64,000 nt of DNA from Pollutimonas thiosulfatoxidans (GTDB taxonomy: Bacteria > Pseudomonadota > Gammaproteobacteria > Burkholderiales > Burkholderiaceae_B), in NCBI RefSeq assembly GCF_004022565.1, contig NZ_CP022987.1, positions 3,038,001 to 3,102,000 of the forward strand. Reading direction: 5' to 3'. The notes under the pieces are model-generated. The model saw only the letters and a program-made list of their open reading frames with translations. It did no database searches and was not told the DNA's origin. The translations under genes were made by a program, and so were the position numbers. Shown piece by piece: positions 48,348-56,229 of the stretch (the stretch's first letter is position 1; the number at the start of each line of letters is the position of its first letter).

Positions 48348-50543
48348 CTACAAAGCCTGCCGCGCCAATTGCGTCTGACGCCGCCGTTGCAGGAAGCCGA
48401 TAACGCTGCGCCGCATGCCGGCCTTGAGAAGATCCCAGCGGTTGGGGTTGTGGATGATGTCTGCACGATAGAAGGATGGGCACAGCACCGCCGCGTGCGC
48501 GACTTCCCCGCAGTTGCCGCAGCCCACACAGGTGTTGTCGACGTAGGCGATAGGATCTTCCTTCAAGGGATCTTCGCTCTCTTTTACTGACAGCGACGGA
48601 CAGCCGGACAGCCGGATACAGGCGTGATCGCCCGTGCACACATCGGGATCGACGCCAAAACGCTCCTTGACCGCACGCTTGCCGGACTTGACCGCCTGGG
48701 CGAATATCGGTTTGGTGCGGCGCTGCTTGTTCAGCATGCATTCCGATTGCGCGATGATGACCTTGGGGCCTTTCTCGGGGGTGGTCAGCGCTTCTTCTAT
48801 GGTGGCTTGCACTTTGGCGACGTCGTAGGTGCGATCCAGCGTGCGCAGCCATTTCACGCCTACACCGCGTACCGCGGCCTCGATGGGGTTGTTCGTGGAC
48901 TTCGTGGCGTTGCGGGCTCGGGACGAAAGCACATCCTGGCCGCCAGTGGCCGCCGAATAGTAGTTGTCCACGATGATGATGACGCCGTCGTATTTGTTGA
49001 AGACGGCATTGCCTATACCCGACGACAAGCCGTTATGCCAGAAGCCGCCATCGCCCATGATGGATATGGGACGCTTGGACGAGGGCACGTTAAAGGCCGC
49101 AGCGCTGGATGCGCCCAGGCCGTATCCCATGGTGGTGGCGCCCAGGTTGAATGGCGGCAGAATCGAAAACAGATGGCAGCCGATGTCGCAGGCGATGTGG
49201 TGTTCACCCAGCTTGTCCTGCGCCAAGGTCAAGGCGGCGAAGATGGGGCGCTCCGGACAGCCAGTGCAAAAGCCCGCCGGCCGTGGGGGGACAACGTTTG
49301 CCAGACTGGGGCTGGGGGCCGGCACCACCGTGGGCTTGCGCTGGAACTGCACCACTTGTTCTTTCATCAAGGGCTTGCTGGCGGCGGGCGCGTCAGCCAC
49401 TTCATGCAGCAGGCCTGGGCTGTGCTTGCTCAGGAAAGCCTGCAGGCCGTCGCGGATCACTGCAGTGGTGTATTCGCCCGCCAGCGGCAATACGTCCTTG
49501 CCGGCCAGCGCGGTATCCATGCCGGCCTGGCGCAAAATGGTGTTGAGGTTTTGCTCTATGTAATTTGGCTGCCCTTCTTCGATCAGCAGCACCGCTTTCT
49601 TGTGCTCGCAAAATGATCGGATCTCGTCATCCACAACCGGGTAGGTCACGTTCATGACATACAGCGGTATGCGGCTGTTGCCGAAAGTATCAGCCAGCCC
49701 CAATAGCTGGAGCGCGCGGATCACGCCGTTGTACAGACCGCCTTGCAGAATCAGGCCGAGTTCGCCGTGCTCACCGTCAAAGAGTTCATTCAGCTTGTTT
49801 TCTTTGATGTATTTAATGGCTGCCGGCCAGCGCGCCTGTATTTTTTCATGCTCGTGCTGGAAAGAGGCGGGCGGCAGGACAATGCGGCTGGTGTCCCGCA
49901 CGGGGTTGTCCAGCGCCTGGCCGAGGCTGAGCGGCGGACGCTTATTGTCTTTGGCGATGAAGCGGCCATGCACATGGCAGCCCCGTATGCGCAACTGCAG
50001 TATCACCGGAGTGTTGCTGGCTTCAGACAACTGGAAGCCGTCCTCCACCGCTTTCACCATGCTTTCCAAATTGGGTCGAGGGTCCAGCAGCCAGATTTGC
50101 GATTTCATGGCGAAAGCATGCGTGCGTTCCTGCATGATGGAGGAACCCTCGCCGTAGTCTTCCCCCACCACGATCAGCGCGCCGCCTGTCACGCCGCCCG
50201 ATGCCAGGTTGGCCAGGGCGTCAGAGGCAACATTGGTGCCCACTGTGGACTTCCAGGTGACCGCACCGCGTATGGGGTACATCACCGAGGCGGCCAGCGT
50301 TGCGGCGGCCGTGGCCTCGGACGCGCTGGCTTCGAAGTGCACGCCCAGTTCGTCGAGGATTTCTTGCGCGTCGGCCAGAACGTCCATCAAGTGCGATATG
50401 GGCGAGCCTTGGTAGCCCGCAACGTAGCCGACGCCGCATTGCAACAGCGCCTTGGTAACCGCCAGAATGCCTTCGCCGCGGAACTCTTCGCCCGCGCCGA
50501 TGCGCAATTGCTGTACTTCTTTCTTGAACGAGCGTTCCGCCAT
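48348..50543 (-). CDS. iorA: Indolepyruvate ferredoxin oxidoreductase-type, alpha subunit
   Basis: A 731-residue TPP- and Fe-S-dependent 2-oxoacid oxidoreductase. The N-terminal pyrimidine-binding domain includes YVAGYQGSPISHLMD. The TPP pyrophosphate motif starts GDGGFWHNG and ends in the VDNYYSAATGG stretch. At the C-terminus one complete 4Fe-4S motif, CVGCGNC plus a later CP, lies at 672-689. The preceding motif reads Cys636-TGDHA-Cys642 and Cys648-Pro, one Cys short of the usual pattern. It is the first gene of the minus-strand operon, with GGGAGG before the ATG. Confidence 0.9.
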   Translation of the reverse strand: MAERSFKKEVQQLRIGAGEEFRGEGILAVTKALLQCGVGYVAGYQGSPISHLMDVLADAQEILDELGVHFEASASEATAAATLAASVMYPIRGAVTWKSTVGTNVASDALANLASGGVTGGALIVVGEDYGEGSSIMQERTHAFAMKSQIWLLDPRPNLESMVKAVEDGFQLSEASNTPVILQLRIRGCHVHGRFIAKDNKRPPLSLGQALDNPVRDTSRIVLPPASFQHEHEKIQARWPAAIKYIKENKLNELFDGEHGELGLILQGGLYNGVIRALQLLGLADTFGNSRIPLYVMNVTYPVVDDEIRSFCEHKKAVLLIEEGQPNYIEQNLNTILRQAGMDTALAGKDVLPLAGEYTTAVIRDGLQAFLSKHSPGLLHEVADAPAASKPLMKEQVVQFQRKPTVVPAPSPSLANVVPPRPAGFCTGCPERPIFAALTLAQDKLGEHHIACDIGCHLFSILPPFNLGATTMGYGLGASSAAAFNVPSSKRPISIMGDGGFWHNGLSSGIGNAVFNKYDGVIIIVDNYYSAATGGQDVLSSRARNATKSTNNPIEAAVRGVGVKWLRTLDRTYDVAKVQATIEEALTTPEKGPKVIIAQSECMLNKQRRTKPIFAQAVKSGKRAVKERFGVDPDVCTGDHACIRLSGCPSLSVKESEDPLKEDPIAYVDNTCVGCGNCGEVAHAAVLCPSFYRADIIHNPNRWDLLKAGMRRSVIGFLQRRRQTQLARQAL

Positions 50544-50593
50544 GGTGCCTCCCGGCCGTCTATCTTGAAGCCTAAAGCTTCTGCTGCAGAGCT

Positions 50594-50621
50594 AAAATAT
50601 GAATATTCATATAAAAGTGAA
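50594..50621 (-). promoter_or_regulatory. Candidate promoter of the iorA-led catabolic operon
   Basis: On the minus strand TTCACT (50621-50616) and TATTTT (50599-50594) are separated by 16 bases and match four of six bases each of the sigma-70 -35 and -10 elements. The 16-base palindrome occupies the spacer, a classic place for repression. The operon start codon is about 50 bases downstream. Confidence 0.4.
50597..50612. promoter_or_regulatory. Perfect 16-base palindrome, probable MarR operator
   Basis: ATATGAATATTCATAT is self-complementary over its full length and lies in the 230-base divergent region between iorA and the MarR gene. Size, AT-richness and position between candidate -35 and -10 elements fit MarR-family operators. 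No second copy was noticed elsewhere in the divergent region. Confidence 0.65.
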
Positions 50622-50773
50622 ATTTAATAGATATAACAGTTGCTTGGGTATAAGTAATTACCACTATTAGGCCTGGGGGTAGCGATGTTTACGGTGGTTT
50701 CCGGCTACTATATCGGGCATCGGGCCGATAGCCGCGGATGGCTGCTGGAGGCGCTCTTGAAAGGAATTGGTTG

Positions 50774-51205
50774 ATGCAGTCCGGCGAACCCACCCGCTTC
50801 GTACACCGTTATCTTGCTTCCGTGCTGGCCCAGGCCAGCCACCGTATCTCAGCCGAATTCCACGTGGAAGTGCGCAAGGCCGGCCTTACCGTGACCGAAT
50901 GGCGAGTGCTGGGCAGCCTGATTGAGGGCGAAGGCGAAACTGTGGGTACCCTGGCCGAGCTGGCCGTTACCAAGCAACCAACGCTAAGCAAGGTCTTGCC
51001 GCGTCTGGAAAGCCAGGGCTACATCCGTATGCGGACGTCCCGGGCCGACCGCAGGCAGACGCTGGTAACGATTACCCCCAAGGGTGCGCGCCTCATCAGC
51101 GGCCTGTGCGACCGCGCCATGGAGCATCAGCGCCGCGTATTGTCCAAGCTGGATGCCGACCATGCTGATCGGTTGGTCGATATGCTGCGCGCCATCATTA
51201 CTTGA
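50774..51205 (+). CDS. MarR-family regulator of the iad-like operon
   Basis: A 143-residue winged-helix regulator. Helices of the MarR fold are evident: VTEWRVLGSLIEG, TVGTLAELAVTKQPTLSKVLPRLESQGYI (recognition region) and the wing RTSRADRRQTLVTITPKG. I use the ATG eight bases after AAGGA; a longer frame has no ribosome site. It is divergent from the iorA operon across a palindrome. In iad-like loci such a MarR repressor binds indole-3-acetate; the ligand here is inferred by analogy. Confidence 0.9.
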   Translation: MQSGEPTRFVHRYLASVLAQASHRISAEFHVEVRKAGLTVTEWRVLGSLIEGEGETVGTLAELAVTKQPTLSKVLPRLESQGYIRMRTSRADRRQTLVTITPKGARLISGLCDRAMEHQRRVLSKLDADHADRLVDMLRAIIT

Positions 51206-51316
51206 TGTCGCCATGGGCCGGCCAGCCGTCTGCGGCTCGACACTTGCTGACAGGGCAGGAACTTAGCGCCGCTGAGGCAGTCCAATATACAGTTACTTGC
51301 TCAGCTACTTTTGGTA

Positions 51317-51343
51317 TTAGCACTCCGCTGTTCAGAGTGCTAA
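51317..51343. promoter_or_regulatory. CIRCE element upstream of rpoH
   Basis: TTAGCACTC, nine bases, GAGTGCTAA: both arms match the CIRCE consensus exactly with the canonical spacing. It ends 40 bases before the rpoH start codon. This predicts repression of rpoH by HrcA, linking the two heat-shock regulons. hrcA itself is not in the window. Confidence 0.92.
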
Positions 51344-51383
51344 ACTTACTTACCATCCGCTATTCAAGAGGATCGCTTATCCG

Positions 51384-52271
51384 ATGACCCATAATTCGCA
51401 TTCTTTGACCCTGACCAGCAATCAGTTGGCCATGGCGATTTCGAATCCGGGTGCCTTAGGTACGATCGAAGCGTACATCAGCGCGGTAAACCGCCTGCCC
51501 ATGCTTACGCAGGAAGAAGAAACTGCGCTGGGCAAACGTCTGCGCGACGAGTCCGACCTTGACGCCGCCCGTCAACTCATTACGTCTCACCTACGCCTGG
51601 TGGTTTCCATAGCCCGCCAGTATCTGGGCTACGGTCTGGCGCACGCCGACCTTATCCAAGAGGGCAATATCGGCCTGATGAAGGCCGTCAAGCGCTTCGA
51701 CCCCGAGCGCGGCGTACGGCTGGTGTCGTTTGCCGTCCACTGGATCAAGGCCGAAATTCACGAGTACATCGTGCGCAACTGGCGGATGGTCAAGGTGGCC
51801 ACCACCAAGGCGCAGCGCAAGCTGTTTTTCAACCTGCGCCGCATGCGGCCCGACGGCCAAACGCTAGATCCCGATCAGGTCAACGAGATTGCGCGCGAGC
51901 TTAACGTGCGGCCCCAAGACGTCAGCGAGATGGAAGTGCGGATGTCCGGCCGCGAGATGGCCCTGGAAAACAGCGGCGACGACGACGATGACAGCTTCGC
52001 CCCTATATCCTACCTGTCGGACGACGGCCAACAAGAGCCATCGCGGGTGCTCGAACGCCGTGCGTACGATGACTTGCAGGGCACGGGGCTGGAAGACGCC
52101 CTGACATCGCTGGATCCACGCTCGCGCCGCATTGTGCAGGCGCGCTGGCTGCAAGACGAAGGCGGTGCCACTTTGCACGAGCTCGCAGCTGAATTCGGCG
52201 TGTCGGCAGAGCGAATTCGGCAGATCGAGTCCGCAGCGTTCAAGAAGCTCAGGTTGGCGCTTACCGAATAG
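51384..52271 (+). CDS. rpoH: RNA polymerase sigma-32 factor
   Basis: Heat-shock sigma factor of 295 residues. Region 2 includes LVVSIARQYLGYGLAHADLIQEGNIGLMKAVKRFD, the RpoH box reads QRKLFFNLRR (about 151-160), and region 4 ends in the helix-turn-helix TLHELAAEFGVSAERIRQIES. An acidic stretch (GDDDDDSF, about 198-205) separates regions 2 and 4. It starts at the ATG after GAGGATCGC. A CIRCE element lies just upstream. FtsH/DnaK-type post-translational control cannot be judged from the sequence. Confidence 0.96.
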   Translation: MTHNSHSLTLTSNQLAMAISNPGALGTIEAYISAVNRLPMLTQEEETALGKRLRDESDLDAARQLITSHLRLVVSIARQYLGYGLAHADLIQEGNIGLMKAVKRFDPERGVRLVSFAVHWIKAEIHEYIVRNWRMVKVATTKAQRKLFFNLRRMRPDGQTLDPDQVNEIARELNVRPQDVSEMEVRMSGREMALENSGDDDDDSFAPISYLSDDGQQEPSRVLERRAYDDLQGTGLEDALTSLDPRSRRIVQARWLQDEGGATLHELAAEFGVSAERIRQIESAAFKKLRLALTE

Positions 52272-52401
52272 CGCCATCGCCGCGCGGCGGAAAAGAACTA
52301 TTACATATCCGTGGCGTGGCCGGCGAACTTATTTGCATACGATGTGACTAAACAGCATAGACAATGGGTTTGCATAGCGATGCGCGAGCCATTCGTCTCC
52401 G

Positions 52402-52479
52402 TCCGCTTCGGCTTCTCCTCTTCCCCTCCCTATTGAAGCGGATGTTCTATGGGACACCTACCAAGGTGTCCCATTTTTT
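52402..52479 (+). ncRNA. Candidate small RNA or structured rpoH 3' end with CU-rich loop
   Basis: TCCGCTTC (52402-52409) pairs perfectly with GAAGCGGA (52435-52442), leaving a 25-base loop made almost only of C and T with several CCTC/CCCTCC runs. A strong terminator hairpin follows within seven bases. The pyrimidine loop is complementary to Shine-Dalgarno sequences, as in known CU-loop regulatory RNAs. The 5' end is not defined; it may be cut from the rpoH transcript or have its own promoter in the 130 bases upstream. Confidence 0.35.
52449..52479 (+). terminator. Rho-independent terminator after rpoH
   Basis: ATGGGACACCT and AGGTGTCCCAT form an eleven-base perfect stem around ACCA and are followed by six T residues. 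It ends plus-strand transcription about 180 bases after the rpoH stop. There is no T run on the minus strand, so it does not serve the MFS gene. Confidence 0.92.
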
Positions 52480-52490
52480 ATGCCCCGCGC

Positions 52491-53699
52491 TTATGCCATG
52501 GCCGGCTGCCGTATCGGCCTGGTTTCCTGGATGGGCAGATTGACCAGGGCGGCAGCAACCGCCAGGGCTGCGTCCGCCCACCAGATCCACTCATAACTGC
52601 CGAACGACACGAGGGCTACGCCGCCCAGCCATGCCCCGAAGAAGCCGCCGATCTGGTGACTGAGCAGCGTCAGGCCAAAAAGCGTTGCGAGATAGCGCGT
52701 GCCGAAGATTTTGGCGGTAAGGCCGGCGGTCGGCGGCACGGTTGCCAGCCAGGTGGCGCCCAGCGCAGCAGCAAATATATAGAAGGTCCATGGCTCTTTC
52801 GGTGCAGCCATGTAGATAAGTATTGCGACGGCGCGGGATGCATACATCCAAAAAAGTATCATCTTCATGCGTACGCGCGTACCGAACGCCCCGGCGGCCA
52901 GGCTGCCCATGACATTGGCCAGGCCGATGATGGCCAGCGAGGTCGACGCCACGTTGGCGCTCAAACCGCATAAATTGACCTCGCCCGGCATGTGGGTGAC
53001 CAGAAACGCGATATGAAAGCCGCAAGTGAAGAACCCTGCATGCAAGCACCAGTAGCTGCGATTGCGCGAGGCAATTTTCAGTTGCCCGCGCAGCGACAAG
53101 CCGGGTATGGCGTCGTCATGGTGGACAGGCTTGTGCTTGTTGCCACGGAGCCACCAAGCCATGGGCGCGGTAGTCAACGCCAGCACCGCCATCATCCACA
53201 TGGCGTGCATCCACCCGAAGGCGGACATCACGGCCTGGTTCAGCGGGGCAAACACAAACTGTCCCATGCTGCCACCGGCATTGATGACGCCCCCGGCAAA
53301 CGAACGGCGCTCTGCTGGAATGCGCTGGGCGGTGGCGCCGATAAGTATGGAGAAGCTTCCGGCCCCAGCTCCGGCAGCGCTTAGCAAGCCCAGAGCGAAA
53401 ATCAGCCCAAATTCGCTGGTGACCTGGGTGGTCATCACGCAGCCCGCGGCCAGCATCACGGCGCCCAGCACAATCACGCGCCCCGGACCCCAGCGGTCCG
53501 CCACGGCGCCAAATACCGGCTGCACAGCGCCCCAGACAAACTGCCCGATCGCCATGGCAAAGCTGATGCTGGCAATGCCCAGGCCGGTGTGCTCGTTCAG
53601 GGGGAACATGAACAGACCCAGCGACTGCCGGGCCCCCATTGTCACCATCAGGATGGCGGCCGCCATCAACACGAAGAACCAAGTGCCGCGGTGTGTCAC
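52491..53699 (-). CDS. MFS transporter
   Basis: Twelve-helix major facilitator of 402 residues with typical loop motifs (GAVADRWGPGRVI after helix 2; GTRVRMKMILFW in the second half). The start is GTG, three bases after the SCO1 stop, with little ribosome-site likeness, so translation may be coupled. The substrate is unknown; related carriers in this family move monocarboxylates. It is the last gene of the minus-strand oxidase assembly run. Confidence 0.82.
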   Translation of the reverse strand: MTHRGTWFFVLMAAAILMVTMGARQSLGLFMFPLNEHTGLGIASISFAMAIGQFVWGAVQPVFGAVADRWGPGRVIVLGAVMLAAGCVMTTQVTSEFGLIFALGLLSAAGAGAGSFSILIGATAQRIPAERRSFAGGVINAGGSMGQFVFAPLNQAVMSAFGWMHAMWMMAVLALTTAPMAWWLRGNKHKPVHHDDAIPGLSLRGQLKIASRNRSYWCLHAGFFTCGFHIAFLVTHMPGEVNLCGLSANVASTSLAIIGLANVMGSLAAGAFGTRVRMKMILFWMYASRAVAILIYMAAPKEPWTFYIFAAALGATWLATVPPTAGLTAKIFGTRYLATLFGLTLLSHQIGGFFGAWLGGVALVSFGSYEWIWWADAALAVAAALVNLPIQETRPIRQPAMA

Positions 53700-53702
53700 G
53701 GG

Positions 53703-54305
53703 TTATAGAAGCTGGCGGATGTCGTGAGCGATGTCTTGCGCGGAGGAGTTGCCGCTGGCCAGTACGCGCGCTTCGCCTTGCTGGTCAAGAATATAGAAAG
53801 ACGAGGCGTGGTCCATGCTGTACTGCTCTGGCGTTGCCCCGGCGGACTTGGCGTAATAGGTTTTGAAAGACTTGGCTGTGGTACTTAATTGCTCGGGCGT
53901 GCCGGTCAGGCCGACGAAGCTGGGGTTGAAAGCCTGGACGTAGGCGGACAGCACTTCCGGCGTGTCGCGCGCTGGGTCTACGCTGATCATGATGACCTGC
54001 ACCTTTTGGGCGTCGTCGCCCAACAGCGTCATGGCTTGCGAAAGCTCTGCCATGGCCGTGGGGCAAACGTCGGGGCACTGTGTGAAGCCGAAGAAAATGA
54101 CAGCCACCTTGCCCTGGTAGTCGGCCAGTGTGCGCACCTGGCCCGAGCCATCTTGCATGGCCATGTCTTGGCCTAGCTTGGTGCCGCTGATGTCCGACCC
54201 CTTGAACTGCACGTCCTTCTTGCCGCAGGCGGCCAACAGGCCTGTTACGCCGATGGCGCCAGTCAGGGCAAGCAGGGCGCGGCGTTTACTGGAATACACA
54301 AACAT
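53703..54305 (-). CDS. SCO1/SenC family copper chaperone
   Basis: Thioredoxin-fold copper protein of 200 residues that helps load CuA of cytochrome c oxidase. It has a lipoprotein-like start: basic residues, then GVTGLLAACGKK with a possible lipobox Cys about 27. The copper ligands are the CxxxC in TQCPDVCP (about 77-81) and the late His in SMDHASSFYILD. It follows ctaB in the assembly block. Confidence 0.92.
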   Translation of the reverse strand: MFVYSSKRRALLALTGAIGVTGLLAACGKKDVQFKGSDISGTKLGQDMAMQDGSGQVRTLADYQGKVAVIFFGFTQCPDVCPTAMAELSQAMTLLGDDAQKVQVIMISVDPARDTPEVLSAYVQAFNPSFVGLTGTPEQLSTTAKSFKTYYAKSAGATPEQYSMDHASSFYILDQQGEARVLASGNSSAQDIAHDIRQLL

Positions 54306-54323
54306 GAGACTTCCGTAGGAGGA

Positions 54324-55214
54324 TCAGAGCAGTCTGATCCAGTGATCGAGGAGCAAGGCCGCAAAGAGCAGCGACAAATAAAGAATGGAGAATCGGAACA
54401 GCTTGCGGGAGAGCTCGTCCGAATAGGCTTTGTACAAACGCCAGGCATACATCACGAAAAGGCCGCTGAGCACTACCGCCGACACCAGGTAAAACAGGCC
54501 GCTCATGCGGACCACATAAGGCAGCAGGGTGGCTGCGAACAGCACAAAGCTGTATAGCAGGATATGCAGGCGGGTGAATTGTTTGCCGTGGGTAACAGGC
54601 AGCATGGGCAAGCCGGACTTGGCGTAATCGGTGTTGCGATACAAGGCCAGCGCCCAGAAATGAGGTGGCGTCCAGATGAATATGATCAGGACCAGCAGCC
54701 AGGCTTCGGCCGGGACCGAATTGGCCACCGCGGCCCAACCCAGAGCGGGCGGCATGGCGCCGGACAGGCCGCCGATAACAATGTTTTGCGGCGTAAGCGG
54801 CTTGAGCACCATCGTATAGATGATGGCGTAACCGACGAAAGTCGCGAAGGTAAGCCACATGGTCAGCGGATTGACCAAGTTGTACAGAACCACCATACCC
54901 AGGCCGCCCAGCACGCCCGACAGCAGTATGACCTGCATGTTGCTGATCGTGCCGCGAGCGGTAGCGCGCCTGGCGGTGCGCAGCATGCGAGCGTCGATTT
55001 CCTGTTCGATCAGGCAGTTGACGGCAAAGGCCGCTGCCGCCATCAGCCAGATGCCGATAGTGCCAGCGATGACCGGGCGCCAGTCAGGCAAGCCAGGGCT
55101 GGCCAGGAACATGCCAATTACTGCACAGAACACCGCCAGTTGCGTGACGCGTGGCTTGGTCAGGACAAGATACTGTCGCAATAAAGGTTGGGTGGGGGCG
55201 GTTGCGGTAGTCAT
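54324..55214 (-). CDS. ctaB: Protoheme IX farnesyltransferase (heme O synthase)
   Basis: UbiA-superfamily membrane enzyme of 296 residues that farnesylates protoheme to heme O. The Asp-rich motif region NCLIEQEIDARMLRTARR (about 66-83) with the conserved polar loop and the FIWTPPHFWALAL stretch are diagnostic. About nine helices. Its start overlaps the ctaA stop (ATGA), so heme O and heme A synthesis are coupled. Confidence 0.95.
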   Translation of the reverse strand: MTTATAPTQPLLRQYLVLTKPRVTQLAVFCAVIGMFLASPGLPDWRPVIAGTIGIWLMAAAAFAVNCLIEQEIDARMLRTARRATARGTISNMQVILLSGVLGGLGMVVLYNLVNPLTMWLTFATFVGYAIIYTMVLKPLTPQNIVIGGLSGAMPPALGWAAVANSVPAEAWLLVLIIFIWTPPHFWALALYRNTDYAKSGLPMLPVTHGKQFTRLHILLYSFVLFAATLLPYVVRMSGLFYLVSAVVLSGLFVMYAWRLYKAYSDELSRKLFRFSILYLSLLFAALLLDHWIRLL

Positions 55215-56224
55215 GTTGGTATTTTAGCCCCTTGGGCACGCGATAGGCGAACCAGCAGGGTGACGCTGGCCAGCACCAGGCCGGCAGCGCCGCCGTTATG
55301 CAGGACGGCGATCAGCAGGGGCCACTGGAAGAAGATAGTCGTCAGTCCGGTTGCCAGTTGGGCAAACAGCAACAGCAGTACCAACCTGGCCGGGCCGCGC
55401 AGGCCCGGTTCTGACATCATCTGCCACGCCAGGGCGGCCAGATAGGCAAACACAATAAACGCGAAGTTGCGGTGTACCCAATGGATAGCGGTCAGCGCAT
55501 GCTGCGAGATCATCTCGCCCGATGGCAGCACGCCCAGCCCACGAAACAGCGAATAGCCACCTTCAAAATCCATCTCGGGCAGCCACTGGCCATGGCAGGT
55601 GGGAAAGTCCATGCAGGCCAAAGCGGCATAATTGGTGCTTACCCAGCCGCCCAGCGCAATCTGAACGAACAGCAGCGCAATCCCGCCCGCCATCCAGGGG
55701 CGCCAGCGCTGCGCTGCGGGGCTGATCGGGAGATGCGATTTCTCGCGCGCCGCCAGCCAGGTCATCAAGGCCAGCAACAGCATGCCGCCCAGCAAATGGG
55801 TCGTCACGATGATGGGCATCAGCTGGTGAGTGACTGTCCAGGCGCCGAAAGCGCCTTGCACGCAAACCGCGATCAAGGTCACCACGGCCAGCCGTGGCGT
55901 TTGCCCCAGCTCGCGACGATATCGCCAGGCCAGATAAACGATCCCGATGATCATCATGCCCAGTATGGAACCCACGTAGCGGTGGATCATTTCGATCCAG
56001 GCCTTGGAAAAGCTCACGGCGCCATAAGGCATGGATTCCAATGCCTGCTCGATGTGTCCGCTGGCGCCCAGGGGCGTCACCTTGCCGTAGCAACCGGGCC
56101 AATCGGGGCAACCCAGGCCCGAGTCGGTCAAGCGCACGAATGCGCCGAACATGATCAGATCCAGAGTCAGGAACCAGGTAAGAAAGACCAGCTTCCGGTA
56201 GCGCTTGCGTAGTTGTTCAGTCAT
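55211..56224 (-). CDS. ctaA: Heme A synthase (COX15/CtaA)
   Basis: Eight-helix membrane enzyme of 337 residues that oxidises heme O to heme A. Conserved pieces include GAFVRLTDSGLGCPDWPGCYG (about 27-47), EMIHRYVGS, TTHLLGG and HRNFAF, the last three containing the heme-ligand histidines. It is coupled to ctaB by a four-base overlap and follows the SCO-like gene by five bases. Confidence 0.95.
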   Translation of the reverse strand: MTEQLRKRYRKLVFLTWFLTLDLIMFGAFVRLTDSGLGCPDWPGCYGKVTPLGASGHIEQALESMPYGAVSFSKAWIEMIHRYVGSILGMMIIGIVYLAWRYRRELGQTPRLAVVTLIAVCVQGAFGAWTVTHQLMPIIVTTHLLGGMLLLALMTWLAAREKSHLPISPAAQRWRPWMAGGIALLFVQIALGGWVSTNYAALACMDFPTCHGQWLPEMDFEGGYSLFRGLGVLPSGEMISQHALTAIHWVHRNFAFIVFAYLAALAWQMMSEPGLRGPARLVLLLLFAQLATGLTTIFFQWPLLIAVLHNGGAAGLVLASVTLLVRLSRAQGAKIPT

Positions 56225-56229
56225 TCAGA

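Noticed and set aside
46863..48590. 575-codon plus-strand open frame opposite iorB
   Set aside because: It is antisense to a clear IorB with intact motifs; its His/Gln/Arg-rich translation has no domain likeness. Long antisense frames are expected at this GC content.
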